Shown: positions 54,760-63,706 of the stretch, one piece after another
Position numbering within the stretch: the stretch's first letter is position 1
Layout: every line of letters begins with the position of its first letter
Origin: Arthrobacter sp. KBS0702
Lineage (GTDB): Bacteria > Actinomycetota > Actinomycetes > Actinomycetales > Micrococcaceae
DNA length: 64,000 bases
Direction: 5' to 3'
Assembly (NCBI RefSeq): GCF_005937985.2
Contig: NZ_CP042172.1
Span: forward strand, 372,001-436,000
Notes under the pieces: model-generated
What the model was told of the DNA's origin: nothing
The model's database searches: none
What the model saw: only the letters and a program-made list of their open reading frames with translations
Translations under genes and position numbers: made by a program

Positions 54760-57700
54760 GTGAAATCACCAGGAAAGAGCTTCCTTCGAAGCGGGGGACT
54801 CCGGAGGGCAGTGGCGCTGACCCTGGGCTTGCCCGTTCTCCTCTCCACAGTTGCCATCTCGCCCGCCACTGCTGCGCCGGGCCAGGGCTCCACCGTCGCA
54901 GGGATCGCGCAGAAGAATCTGGACCCCGCCAGCTACCCGGACGGCCGCTACATCGTCCTGCTCGCTGAAAAGCCGGCGGCCACCTACGACGGCACCACGG
55001 ACGGGCTGCCGGCCACGAAGCCTGCCAAGGGCAAGAAACTCGACACCAACAAGGCCGAGGTGAAGAACTACCGGGCCCACCTGGAGAAGAAGCAGGCGGA
55101 GGTCGCCGGCAAGCAGGACGTCAAGATCCAGCGCCAGTTCTCGGCTGCGGTCAACGGCTTCAGCGCCACGCTCACCACGGACCAGGCCATCAAACTCGCC
55201 AAGGACCCGAGCGTCCTGGTGGTCGCCCCTGATACGGAAAACGCCCCGGATTACTCCAGCACCGATTTCCTCAAGCTCAGCGGCGCGAACGGAACCTGGA
55301 ACACCAAGTTCGGCGGCCAGGACGCAGCGGGCAAGGGCGTCGTCGTCGGCGTCATCGACACCGGGTACACCCCGGGCAGCGCATTCTTCGCCGGTGAAGA
55401 GGTCAAGCCGCTCGTCGGCGACCCCGTCGTCGGCGTTCCCTACCGCACGGCGGACGGCAAGATCGCCATGCTCAAGGCCGACGGTGAGACGTTTGTTGGC
55501 GAGTGCCAGAAGGGCACCGGAACCGGAGCAGCCTTCGACGGCTCTGCCTGCAACTCCAAGGTCCTGAGCGCGCACTACTTCGCCGAGGACTTCCTGCGCT
55601 ACGTTCCCGCCGGCAACCGCGCCCCGGAGGAGCAGCTCTCCCCGGTCGACGTGGCCAGCCACGGCACCCACACGGCAAGCACCTCCGCCGGCAACAAGGA
55701 CGTCGAGACGTTCGTTGACGGCCGCAGCTTCGGCCTGACCAGCGGCATCGCACCCGCCGCGAAGCTCTCCGTTTACAAGGTCTGCTGGGAAGACACCGAC
55801 CCCAACACCGGCGGCTGCTACAGCTCCTCCTCGGTCGCTGCGGTGGAACAGGCCATGGCTGACGGCGTGGACGTCCTGAACTACTCGATCTCCGGCTCCG
55901 CGACCTCGGTCATCGACCCGGTCTCCGTTGCCTTCCTGAACGCCGCGTCCACCGGCATCTTCGTGGCCGCCTCCGCCGGCAACTCCGGCCCCACGGCCAG
56001 CACCGTCAACCACGGCGCCCCCTGGGTCACCACGGTCGCCGCCAGCAGCTTCTCCCAGGAGCTTCAGGGCACGGTGGAATTCGCCGATGGCACCAAGTTC
56101 CGCGGCGCCAGCATCATGAACCGGGAAGTGAAGGACGCCGGCGTCGTGCTGGCTGCCAATGCGGCAGCCGCAAACCCGCCGTCGTCCCCCGCGCTCTGCG
56201 GCCCTGGCACGCTGGATCCGGCGAAGGTCGCCGGCAAGGTTGTCGTCTGCGACCGCGGCGTCGTTGACCGCGTCGCCAAGAGCGCCGAGGTCGCCCGCGG
56301 CGGCGGCGTCGGCATGATCCTGGTGAACCTCAGCAACTCCTCCCTGGACACGGACCAGCACTCGGTCCCGACCGTCCACGTGAACCCGCCGGCCACCCAG
56401 GCCATCAAGGACAAGGTCACGGCCAACCCGGGCATCAAGGTTTCCCTGGTGAACAAGGACACAACCGGGCTCCCGCTCGAGGCCCAGCCGCAGATTGCCG
56501 GCTTCTCCTCCCGCGGGCCGCTGCTGGCGACCAACTCGGATCTGCTGAAGCCGGATGTTTCCGCTCCCGGCGTTGCTGTCCTGGCCGGCGTCTCGCCGAT
56601 CGGTTCAGGCGGGGCGAACTTCGGTTTCATGTCGGGCACCTCGATGGCCGCCCCGCACGTTGCCGGTTTCGGCGCGCTGCTCCTGGGCAAGAACCCGTCC
56701 TGGTCGCCCGCCATGGTGAAGTCCGCCATGATGACGACCGCGGGCAACGTGGTTAACGCCGACGGATCCAAGAACACTGACGTCCACGCCACCGGCGCGG
56801 GCGAGGTCGATCCGGCACGCATGGTGGATCCTGGCCTGGTGTATGACGCCAACTTCGAGGACTACCTGAAGTTCATCCAGGGCACCGGCGTTGACCTCGG
56901 CCTGCCGTCCAGCACCAAGCCGCGGGACATGAACGTTCCGTCGTTCGCGCTGGGCAATCTCACCGGCAAGATCGAGGTAACCCGCACGGTGACCGCCCTG
57001 ACCCCGGGCGTCTACAAGGCCACGGCCAACGTCCCGGGCATCAAGGTCAGCGTGGCTCCGGCCGCACTGAACTTCACCGCAGCAGGCGAGCAGCGCACGT
57101 TCAAGGTCACTTTCGAAAACCAGGGTGCGGCGCTGGGCAAGTTCGCCATGGGCTCGCTGAGCTGGGAAGGTGCCGGCAGGACCGTCACCTCGCCGATCTC
57201 GGTCCGCCCGCAGTCGGTTGTGGCTCCGAAGGATGTCACTTTCACCACCGAGTCGGCTACCGGCTCCGGTGACATCACCGTGGTTTCCGGCACGAACGGC
57301 GAGACCAGCATGACCCTGGACGGTCTCTCCAAGGCGGATTCCTCGGCCGTGGAACTGGTTCCGGGTGCCTTCACGGGCCGTGCGGATGCCTCCACGTTCG
57401 TCAAGACCGTCCAGGTTCCGGCCGGAGTGCCGCTGGCGAAGTTCTCGGTCATCTCCTCGGACCCGAACGCGGACTTCGACATGTGGGTCGTGACCCCGAG
57501 GGGTGTCGAGCAGGTGGCCACCTCCTCCTCCAGCGAGACCCTCTCCATCGCCAACCCGGCGGGCGGCAAGTACACGATCTACGCGAACCTGTACTCCAGC
57601 CCGGACGGCAAGGCGCGTAAGGCGTCCGTTGACGCTGCGGTGCTCGGCGCCAACGTGGGCAACGCCACGCTCTCGCCGAACCCGCTGAAGCTGGCCAACG

Positions 57701-57990
57701 GCAAGGCCGGCAAGCTCTCGCTGAACTGGACCGGACTCGCGGTTGGCTCCTACATCGGCCGGGTGACCTTCGCCGGCGCCAGCGAGCCGACCTTCGTCAA
57801 TGTCATCGTGTCGCCGGCCGGCACCACGATGGTGGCCCCCACCTCCGAGGACCAGGCCAGCAACGTGGGCCCGGGTGACGAGGCCGGCACCGGCAACGCA
57901 GCCCAGCTGGAGAAGGGCGCCAAGGTGAAGAAGGAGCAGTCCAAGGTTGTGCACCAGGACCTGACGGAAGCCCCGAACAACGCCATCTAG
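54760..57990 (+). CDS. Large secreted subtilisin-family (S8) serine protease
   Basis: A 1076-residue preproprotease. The start is a GTG at 54760, immediately before a Sec signal (FLRSGGLRRAVALTLGLPVL, cleavage near ATAAPG); earlier in-frame codons give no sensible leader. Order: I9-type propeptide (about residues 60-165), S8 catalytic domain with Asp200 (GVIDTGYTPG), His301 (ASHGTHTAST) and Ser628 (SGTSMAAPHVAG), an inserted PA domain (about 440-570), then a beta-rich C-terminal region. The plan is that of cucumisin-like subtilases. The C-terminus is Lys/Glu-rich with no LPXTG. It is convergent with an operon encoding SSI-type inhibitors. Confidence 0.95.
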   Translation: MKSPGKSFLRSGGLRRAVALTLGLPVLLSTVAISPATAAPGQGSTVAGIAQKNLDPASYPDGRYIVLLAEKPAATYDGTTDGLPATKPAKGKKLDTNKAEVKNYRAHLEKKQAEVAGKQDVKIQRQFSAAVNGFSATLTTDQAIKLAKDPSVLVVAPDTENAPDYSSTDFLKLSGANGTWNTKFGGQDAAGKGVVVGVIDTGYTPGSAFFAGEEVKPLVGDPVVGVPYRTADGKIAMLKADGETFVGECQKGTGTGAAFDGSACNSKVLSAHYFAEDFLRYVPAGNRAPEEQLSPVDVASHGTHTASTSAGNKDVETFVDGRSFGLTSGIAPAAKLSVYKVCWEDTDPNTGGCYSSSSVAAVEQAMADGVDVLNYSISGSATSVIDPVSVAFLNAASTGIFVAASAGNSGPTASTVNHGAPWVTTVAASSFSQELQGTVEFADGTKFRGASIMNREVKDAGVVLAANAAAANPPSSPALCGPGTLDPAKVAGKVVVCDRGVVDRVAKSAEVARGGGVGMILVNLSNSSLDTDQHSVPTVHVNPPATQAIKDKVTANPGIKVSLVNKDTTGLPLEAQPQIAGFSSRGPLLATNSDLLKPDVSAPGVAVLAGVSPIGSGGANFGFMSGTSMAAPHVAGFGALLLGKNPSWSPAMVKSAMMTTAGNVVNADGSKNTDVHATGAGEVDPARMVDPGLVYDANFEDYLKFIQGTGVDLGLPSSTKPRDMNVPSFALGNLTGKIEVTRTVTALTPGVYKATANVPGIKVSVAPAALNFTAAGEQRTFKVTFENQGAALGKFAMGSLSWEGAGRTVTSPISVRPQSVVAPKDVTFTTESATGSGDITVVSGTNGETSMTLDGLSKADSSAVELVPGAFTGRADASTFVKTVQVPAGVPLAKFSVISSDPNADFDMWVVTPRGVEQVATSSSSETLSIANPAGGKYTIYANLYSSPDGKARKASVDAAVLGANVGNATLSPNPLKLANGKAGKLSLNWTGLAVGSYIGRVTFAGASEPTFVNVIVSPAGTTMVAPTSEDQASNVGPGDEAGTGNAAQLEKGAKVKKEQSKVVHQDLTEAPNNAI

Positions 57991-58006
57991 CAACACCTGG
58001 AAACAG

Positions 58007-58038
58007 CAATGGCCGGCGGTCGGTACCGCCGGCCATTG
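58007..58038. terminator. Bidirectional terminator between the subtilase and the SSI operon
   Basis: Perfect 14-bp arms (58007-58020 and 58025-58038) with a CGGT loop, 16 bases after the protease stop and 18 bases from the inhibitor stop. Confidence 0.85.
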
Positions 58039-58056
58039 CCGTTTAAACCACGGGCC

Positions 58057-58437
58057 TCAGCTGGCGCCGGTGGATCCCGCGGTGCCGCCCAAAAGCGGCG
58101 CGAGGGCACGCCAGCGGGCGATTTCGCAGCCATCCGTGCGGCTGAATTCGCAGTGGACTTCCCGGCCCAGATAGCGCCCGGTGACCACAGCCACCTGCGG
58201 GCCGCCGTACTGCTGGGTGCACAGCTTCGGCGGTCCGGGCACGGGGAAAAAGATGTCCTCGCCATGCTGCCGGAGCGCCTCAAGCGCGGCAACGGAGTCG
58301 GGCAGGGAGGAGACGGCGGTGGGGGCGCCGCCGTCGGCGACCAGCCGGAAGGTGTGCTCCGGGGTGCCCGGTGCCTCCGTCAGACGGATCGTGAGGTCGA
58401 CGTCGTGCGGGGCGGCCACTCCGGCAGGGTCGGTCAT
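58057..58437 (-). CDS. SSI-family protein without signal peptide
   Basis: A 126-residue protein with the subtilisin-inhibitor-like pattern LCTQQYGGPQVAVVTGRYLG and EFSRTDGCEIARWRAL. It lacks any export signal, and the first cysteine pair seen in the paralogue (LVC...GCAAL) is replaced by Val and Ala, so only the second Cys pair remains. It thus looks like a cytoplasmic, single-pair version. The start overlaps the upstream gene by 4 bases. Inhibition of a protease is not shown; the position equivalent to P1 is Gln. Confidence 0.75.
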   Translation of the reverse strand: MTDPAGVAAPHDVDLTIRLTEAPGTPEHTFRLVADGGAPTAVSSLPDSVAALEALRQHGEDIFFPVPGPPKLCTQQYGGPQVAVVTGRYLGREVHCEFSRTDGCEIARWRALAPLLGGTAGSTGAS

Positions 58438-59402
58438 AGGAGTCCTTCCTGGGCTGCGGGGAGCGGGGGAGCCGCGGCGCCGGCAGCCGTCAGCAGCGGC
58501 GCGAGTTCGAGCAGCAGCCGGCGGCGCAGGTCCTGCGAGGCGGCGGCGAACGCCCGCTGCTGCTCCACGTATTCGGCCTTGCCCTCAGGCGTTTCGATCC
58601 GGATGGGCGGGTAGCCCCACTCGCTCAGCTCGTAGGGGGAGGCGCGCATGTCCATGGCGCGGATCCGCCAAGAGAGCTCGAAGCAGTCCATGACCAGCTC
58701 GCTGGGCAGCGCGGGCGCCAGCTTGTACGCCCACTTGTAGAGGTCCATGTTCGCGTGCAGGCAGCCGGGCTGTTCCATGCTCCGCTGGTTCTCGCGGCTC
58801 GGCTCCAGGGTGTTCAGCGGCACGGCGTCGGGGGTGTAGAACCGGAAGGCATCGAAATGCGAGCAACGGATCCGGTTGTCCTCGACCACGCGGTCCGTCC
58901 GCTCGGAACCCAGCCGCAGTTTCAGGTACTCGTGCCGCAGTTCGAACTTGTCCTGCCGGTAGACCATGGCCCACTCGTGCAGCCCGAAGCAGCCGAACTG
59001 CGCAGGCCGTGCGGCCGTACCCGCCAGGATGATGCCGGCAAACTGCACGGCCTCGCGCCGTTCGCTGAGGAACCGTTCGACGTCGACCGTCACCGCATCC
59101 GTGCCCGGCGCCAGGCCCGCAGCATCGAGTTCCCCGGCGTCGGGAATGCGGTAGTACTTCCAGCCGGAGCGCGCCGCTGCCGCCGCTCCGGAGAGGACGA
59201 CGCCGGCGCCGGGATGCCAGCGCAGCAGTTGGCCGGGCTTCTGGGTGTAATAGGTGAAGAGGAAGTCCTCCACCGGGTGTTTTTGGCCCGCCGACCTCCG
59301 GGCGAGGTAGGGATCCGCGTAGGTTCGGACGCGCTGGACGTGGGCGGCTTCGCGCTGGAGCCACTCGTCCCGCGGGAGATGGTGCAGTTTAGACAGCCCC
59401 AC
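58434..59402 (-). CDS. Conserved actinobacterial protein, often labelled 3-methyladenine DNA glycosylase
   Basis: A 322-residue protein, GTG start, overlapping the SSI lipoprotein stop by 14 bases. Notable stretches are KHPVEDFLFTYYTQKPGQLL, FGCFGLHEWAMVYRQDKFEL and CLHANMDLYKWAYKLAPALP, rich in His and aromatic residues. Proteins like this are often named 3-methyladenine DNA glycosylase in databases, but I see no helix-hairpin-helix motif, and I would treat the name as unproven. Its place between two SSI genes, overlapping both, suggests co-translation with them. Confidence 0.7.
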   Translation of the reverse strand: MGLSKLHHLPRDEWLQREAAHVQRVRTYADPYLARRSAGQKHPVEDFLFTYYTQKPGQLLRWHPGAGVVLSGAAAAARSGWKYYRIPDAGELDAAGLAPGTDAVTVDVERFLSERREAVQFAGIILAGTAARPAQFGCFGLHEWAMVYRQDKFELRHEYLKLRLGSERTDRVVEDNRIRCSHFDAFRFYTPDAVPLNTLEPSRENQRSMEQPGCLHANMDLYKWAYKLAPALPSELVMDCFELSWRIRAMDMRASPYELSEWGYPPIRIETPEGKAEYVEQQRAFAAASQDLRRRLLLELAPLLTAAGAAAPPLPAAQEGLL

Positions 59403-59961
59403 CGGTGGATCCCAGGATGTCCTTGGCGGCCTTCCACTGGGCGATCTCGCAGCCGTCCCGCAGGCTGAACTTGGCTTCGACAGCCTTGCCGTCCACGGAA
59501 CCCGTGACGGTCGCCTCCTCCGGCCCGCCGTACTGCTGGGTGCAGACCTTGTCCGTGGGCCGCGGGGCGGGGCTGAGCAGGGCCGCGTTCGCCTTCAAGG
59601 CGGCGCATCCCGCGGCGGCGGTCGGGTGCTGGCTTTCCGCTGCCGGGACACCGTTCTGGCACACCAGCGTGTAATTCGTGGCCTTCCCACCTTCGGCGGA
59701 CGTGACCATGATGGCGAGTTCGGCGTTGCCCTGCCCCGGTCCGGCTGTGGGGGCAGCGGCCGACGGCGACGGCGCCGTGGCGGTGGTTTCCGTGTCGGCG
59801 GACGGGGTGCCCGAGCCCGGGCTGCTGGCGGAAGGCGAAGCCGAGGCGGAGGTGGTGCCGGTGGGCGAGGCGCTCGGCGCAGGCCCGCCGCCGGATGCGC
59901 AGGCGGCCAGTCCGGCGGCCGTGATCACGGCGAGCAGGGTGGGGATCAGGGTCTTACGCAT
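59389..59961 (-). CDS. SSI-family protease inhibitor-like lipoprotein
   Basis: A 190-residue lipoprotein: signal MRKTLIPTLLAVITAAGLAA then the lipobox Cys, a Ser/Pro/Thr-rich tether of about 60 residues, then an SSI domain with TNYTLVCQNGVPAAESQHPT, GCAALKANAALL, KVCTQQYGGPEEATVTG and LRDGCEIAQWKA. Four cysteines match the two disulfides of Streptomyces subtilisin inhibitor. It would be displayed on the outer membrane face. GAGGAG precedes the ATG. It is the first of three overlapping genes facing the secreted subtilase. Confidence 0.85.
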   Translation of the reverse strand: MRKTLIPTLLAVITAAGLAACASGGGPAPSASPTGTTSASASPSASSPGSGTPSADTETTATAPSPSAAAPTAGPGQGNAELAIMVTSAEGGKATNYTLVCQNGVPAAESQHPTAAAGCAALKANAALLSPAPRPTDKVCTQQYGGPEEATVTGSVDGKAVEAKFSLRDGCEIAQWKAAKDILGSTGGAV

Positions 59962-60053
59962 GGTCGGCTCTCCTCGGTTTCACTCATTCTAGCGCCGCCC
60001 CGACGCCGCGCCGCCGCCGGGGGAGAGGGGGGTGGGGGCGTGTCCGCGGCGGG

Positions 60054-60554
60054 CTAGCCGCCGTGGCCCGCGTCCGCGGCCCGGGTGGCCGCGATGAGGC
60101 GCATCATCGAGGCATGCAGTTCGCCGACCTGCTCGCGGTCCAGGCCCAGCCGGGCCATCATGGTGCCGGGCACCGCTGTCGCCTGTTGCCGGAGCGCCGC
60201 CCCGCGGGGGGTCAGCCGCACCGCGAGGCTACGTTCGTTGCCTTCGGCCCGTTGCCGGGTGATGTAGCCTGCCGCTTCCAGCCTCCGCAGCAGCGGCGAA
60301 ATCGTGGCGGGTTCCTGGGCGAGGGCATCACTGATGTCGCGGACGGTGCGGGGGCTCGATTCCCACAGGCACAGCATCACCAGATACTGCGGGTGGGTGA
60401 GGCCCAGCTTGTCGAGCACCGGCTTGTAGGCGCCCACGACGCTGCGCGAGGCAACGGTCAGGGCGAAACAGAGCTGGTGTTCCAGGAGCAGGTCCTCGTC
60501 CACGGGGGTGGACGCGCCCGGGGTGGTTGCGGAGCCGGTGTCGGCGATGGCCAT
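60054..60554 (-). CDS. MarR-family transcriptional regulator
   Basis: A 166-residue winged helix protein: LDKLGLTHPQYLVMLCLWES, then SDALAQEPATISPLLRRLEA (recognition helix) and ITRQRAEGNERSLAVRLTPR (wing). AAGGAGG precedes the ATG. It is divergent from a small gene at 60630, with the dyad CGCTAAT-G-ATTAGCG between them, a likely self-operator that would also control the neighbour. OhrR-like Cys is not evident near the N-terminus except at LCFAL, so peroxide sensing is possible but not established. Confidence 0.92.
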   Translation of the reverse strand: MAIADTGSATTPGASTPVDEDLLLEHQLCFALTVASRSVVGAYKPVLDKLGLTHPQYLVMLCLWESSPRTVRDISDALAQEPATISPLLRRLEAAGYITRQRAEGNERSLAVRLTPRGAALRQQATAVPGTMMARLGLDREQVGELHASMMRLIAATRAADAGHGG

Positions 60555-60578
60555 CAGGCCTCCTTCAAATAGTTAGTG

Positions 60579-60593
60579 CGCTAATGATTAGCG
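60579..60593. promoter_or_regulatory. MarR operator dyad
   Basis: CGCTAATGATTAGCG has perfect 7-bp arms around one central base and overlaps a second related element (TTAGTGCGCTAA, 60573-60584). TACACT (60594-60599) beside it could be the -10 box of the divergent gene at 60630. Confidence 0.7.
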
Positions 60594-60629
60594 TACACTG
60601 GTGCTACGTCCGTTTCGAAGGAGTGGGTA

Positions 60630-60854
60630 ATGGCCAAGGAAAACACCGCCCAGCGGTTCATGCGTGCGACCGGAAAGCTGAGGGCAATTTTCGGCCCCGC
60701 CAGCCGGACCTCGATTGGCCATGAGATGACGGAGCAGAACCGCCAGCTGCTGGCCCAGCGGCAGGCCGAAACCCAGCAGTGGGAAACCCTCCACCGGCCG
60801 GACGGCAGCACCTATGTGGTGCCCCGCAACCCCCAGGACAAGTCCCTGCGCTAG
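60630..60854 (+). CDS. Small FGPASR-motif protein, copy 1
   Basis: A 74-residue basic protein (MAKENTAQRFMRATGKLRAI at the start) with GAAGGAG upstream. The segment IFGPASRTSIGHEM and the tail HRPDGSTYVVPRNP resemble the protein at 61051 (LFGPASRGDY; DSQGHHYAVRRED). No known family comes to mind. It is divergent from marR and shares its operator region, so it may be MarR-controlled. Confidence 0.72.
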   Translation: MAKENTAQRFMRATGKLRAIFGPASRTSIGHEMTEQNRQLLAQRQAETQQWETLHRPDGSTYVVPRNPQDKSLR

Positions 60855-61050
60855 CCCACCCGCGGCCCGGATCAACGCCGGGGCCTGGTCGACCCCGTGG
60901 GCCGGATCCACCCCGTGGGCCCGCTGCGCGGGACCTTCCCCGCCGTCGTCCGCCCTGCCCTTTTCGCCGCCGCCGGGCGTAAAATGATGGCACTGGCGCC
61001 GCCCGCGCCACCTTTCGCTTGGCCTGTCAGCAGGAAAGGGGGTGGGAATT

Positions 61051-61284
61051 ATGGCACGTGCACTGAGGGCGGCTGCGTTGCGTCGGCACCTGCACCCGTC
61101 GTCTTGGGTCCGGTTCCTTTTTGGCCCTGCTTCGCGCGGGGATTATGCCGCGCCGGTCGTGCACCGGCACGATGACTTCGAGCAGGCCTCGGAGAGTGAT
61201 CTCGCCGGCTTCGAAGTCGAGACCGATTCGCAGGGACACCACTATGCGGTCCGTCGGGAGGACCTCCCGAAGGAGCAGGTCTAA
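61051..61284 (+). CDS. Small FGPASR-motif protein, copy 2
   Basis: A 77-residue protein starting MARALRAAALRRHLHPSSWV at 61051, with GGGGGTGG upstream and a TAAAAT box at 60980-60985. RFLFGPASRGDY is followed by an acidic middle and DSQGHHYAVRREDLPKEQV, matching the tail pattern D-x-x-G-x-x-Y-x-V-x-R of the first copy. The two are probably diverged paralogues. Function is unknown. Confidence 0.72.
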   Translation: MARALRAAALRRHLHPSSWVRFLFGPASRGDYAAPVVHRHDDFEQASESDLAGFEVETDSQGHHYAVRREDLPKEQV

Positions 61285-61305
61285 CCCGCCCGGTGGCTGG
61301 ACGGC

Positions 61306-61335
61306 AAAGGGAGCAGCTGAGTGGCTGCTCCCTTT
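61306..61335. terminator. Bidirectional terminator between the microprotein and lysC
   Basis: Perfect 12-bp arms AAAGGGAGCAGC/GCTGCTCCCTTT with a 6-base loop, ending in TTT on the plus strand and in TTT on the minus strand. Confidence 0.85.
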
Positions 61336-61359
61336 CGTGTGCGGTGCTCTGGCGACGTC

Positions 61360-62718
<1,359 letters not shown>

Positions 62719-62902
62719 GCGCGCACCCTCACTGGATCATCGGGGTTCTGGGCCAGCCAGCCAAACGGCGACGGCGGACTCTCCCTTGAGTTTATCGCCG
62801 CCGGGGCCCGGAAATGAATTGTGACCGAAATGCCGGACTGGGCTGCCTCCGGCGCGGGGCGGGGAGGGGCTGCCGGACCACGGATCGGGCCCCGCGGCCG
62901 GA

Positions 62903-63052
62903 CCACGGATGGACATGCTCAGTGTTCGCGCCCAGGAATGGACATAATGCCACTATGTCCATTCCTGGGCGGACCGGATGGGCATGCCCGGAGAGGGACG
63001 TTGCGCATGTCCATCCGTGGGCCGACCGGATGGGCATGCCCGGCGAGGGACG
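62903..63052. repeat. Nested palindromes and direct repeats between lysC and the GNAT gene
   Basis: Inner perfect 18-bp arms at 62929-62946 and 62954-62971 (7-base loop) lie inside perfect 15-bp outer arms at 62903-62917 and 63006-63020. A 29-bp direct repeat with one mismatch is at 62972-63000 and 63024-63052, each with GGGCATGCCC inside. The whole 398-bp gap (62719-63116) has no convincing gene. Confidence 0.85.
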
Positions 63053-63116
63053 CGGAGCAGGGGCCTCAGAGGCCACACGGGTCACCAGGGTCGCGAGGCG
63101 GGGTGGGCCGGGCGGG

Positions 63117-63698
63117 CTACCAGGAACGGTCGAGCCGATATCGCCAGGACGGAAGCTCCTTGCCAGCGGTGTCCTCTGCTGCCGTGAAATAGCGGTCGGG
63201 CTCGAAGCCCAGTCCTTCCAGCAGACGCCGCGAAGGCAGATTGGGTTCGTAGACGCCGGCAAAGACCGTCCGGCTTCCGCCGGCGAACAGCCACCCAACG
63301 AGGGCGGCGGCGGCTTCCCGGCCGAGTCCGAGTCCATGGTGTTCCGGGTGCAGGATGTAGCCCAGGCTGGCCGCATCTGCTGGGATCCGGCCGGGGGCCG
63401 GGAGCCGGGGGTCTGCCGTGTTCCAGGTCCGGCCGTCCCCGATGACCTCCCCGCTGGCCCGCAGTTCGATGGCCCAGCCGATGTTGAACCACTCGGCGGT
63501 GGAGGCCTCGGCCGCGGCCAGCGCCGTCCTCAGCCGGGCCGTGTTCTCCGCGGGGCTGAGTGCCGCATGTGACAGATAGCGCGTGGCGTCCGGGTCGCCG
63601 CGGAACCGCAGGAGGGCGGGGCCGTCGTCGGCCGTCAGCGGACGCAGGGTCAGGCGTTCGGTGCGCAGCGGGCCGGGCGCGCCGGGGAGGGCTGTCAC
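63117..63698 (-). CDS. GNAT-family N-acetyltransferase
   Basis: A 193-residue acetyltransferase of the RimJ/RimL-like type. LRTERLTLRPLTADDGPALL opens it, LGYILHPEHHGLGLGREAAA carries the acetyl-CoA pyrophosphate loop, and VYEPNLPSRRLLEGLGFEPD is the C-terminal family motif. The substrate (protein N-terminus, antibiotic or small amine) is unknown. It lies 9 bases downstream of recR on the same strand, so it is probably co-transcribed with it. Confidence 0.92.
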   Translation of the reverse strand: MTALPGAPGPLRTERLTLRPLTADDGPALLRFRGDPDATRYLSHAALSPAENTARLRTALAAAEASTAEWFNIGWAIELRASGEVIGDGRTWNTADPRLPAPGRIPADAASLGYILHPEHHGLGLGREAAAALVGWLFAGGSRTVFAGVYEPNLPSRRLLEGLGFEPDRYFTAAEDTAGKELPSWRYRLDRSW

Positions 63699-63706
63699 GG
63701 CCCCTG

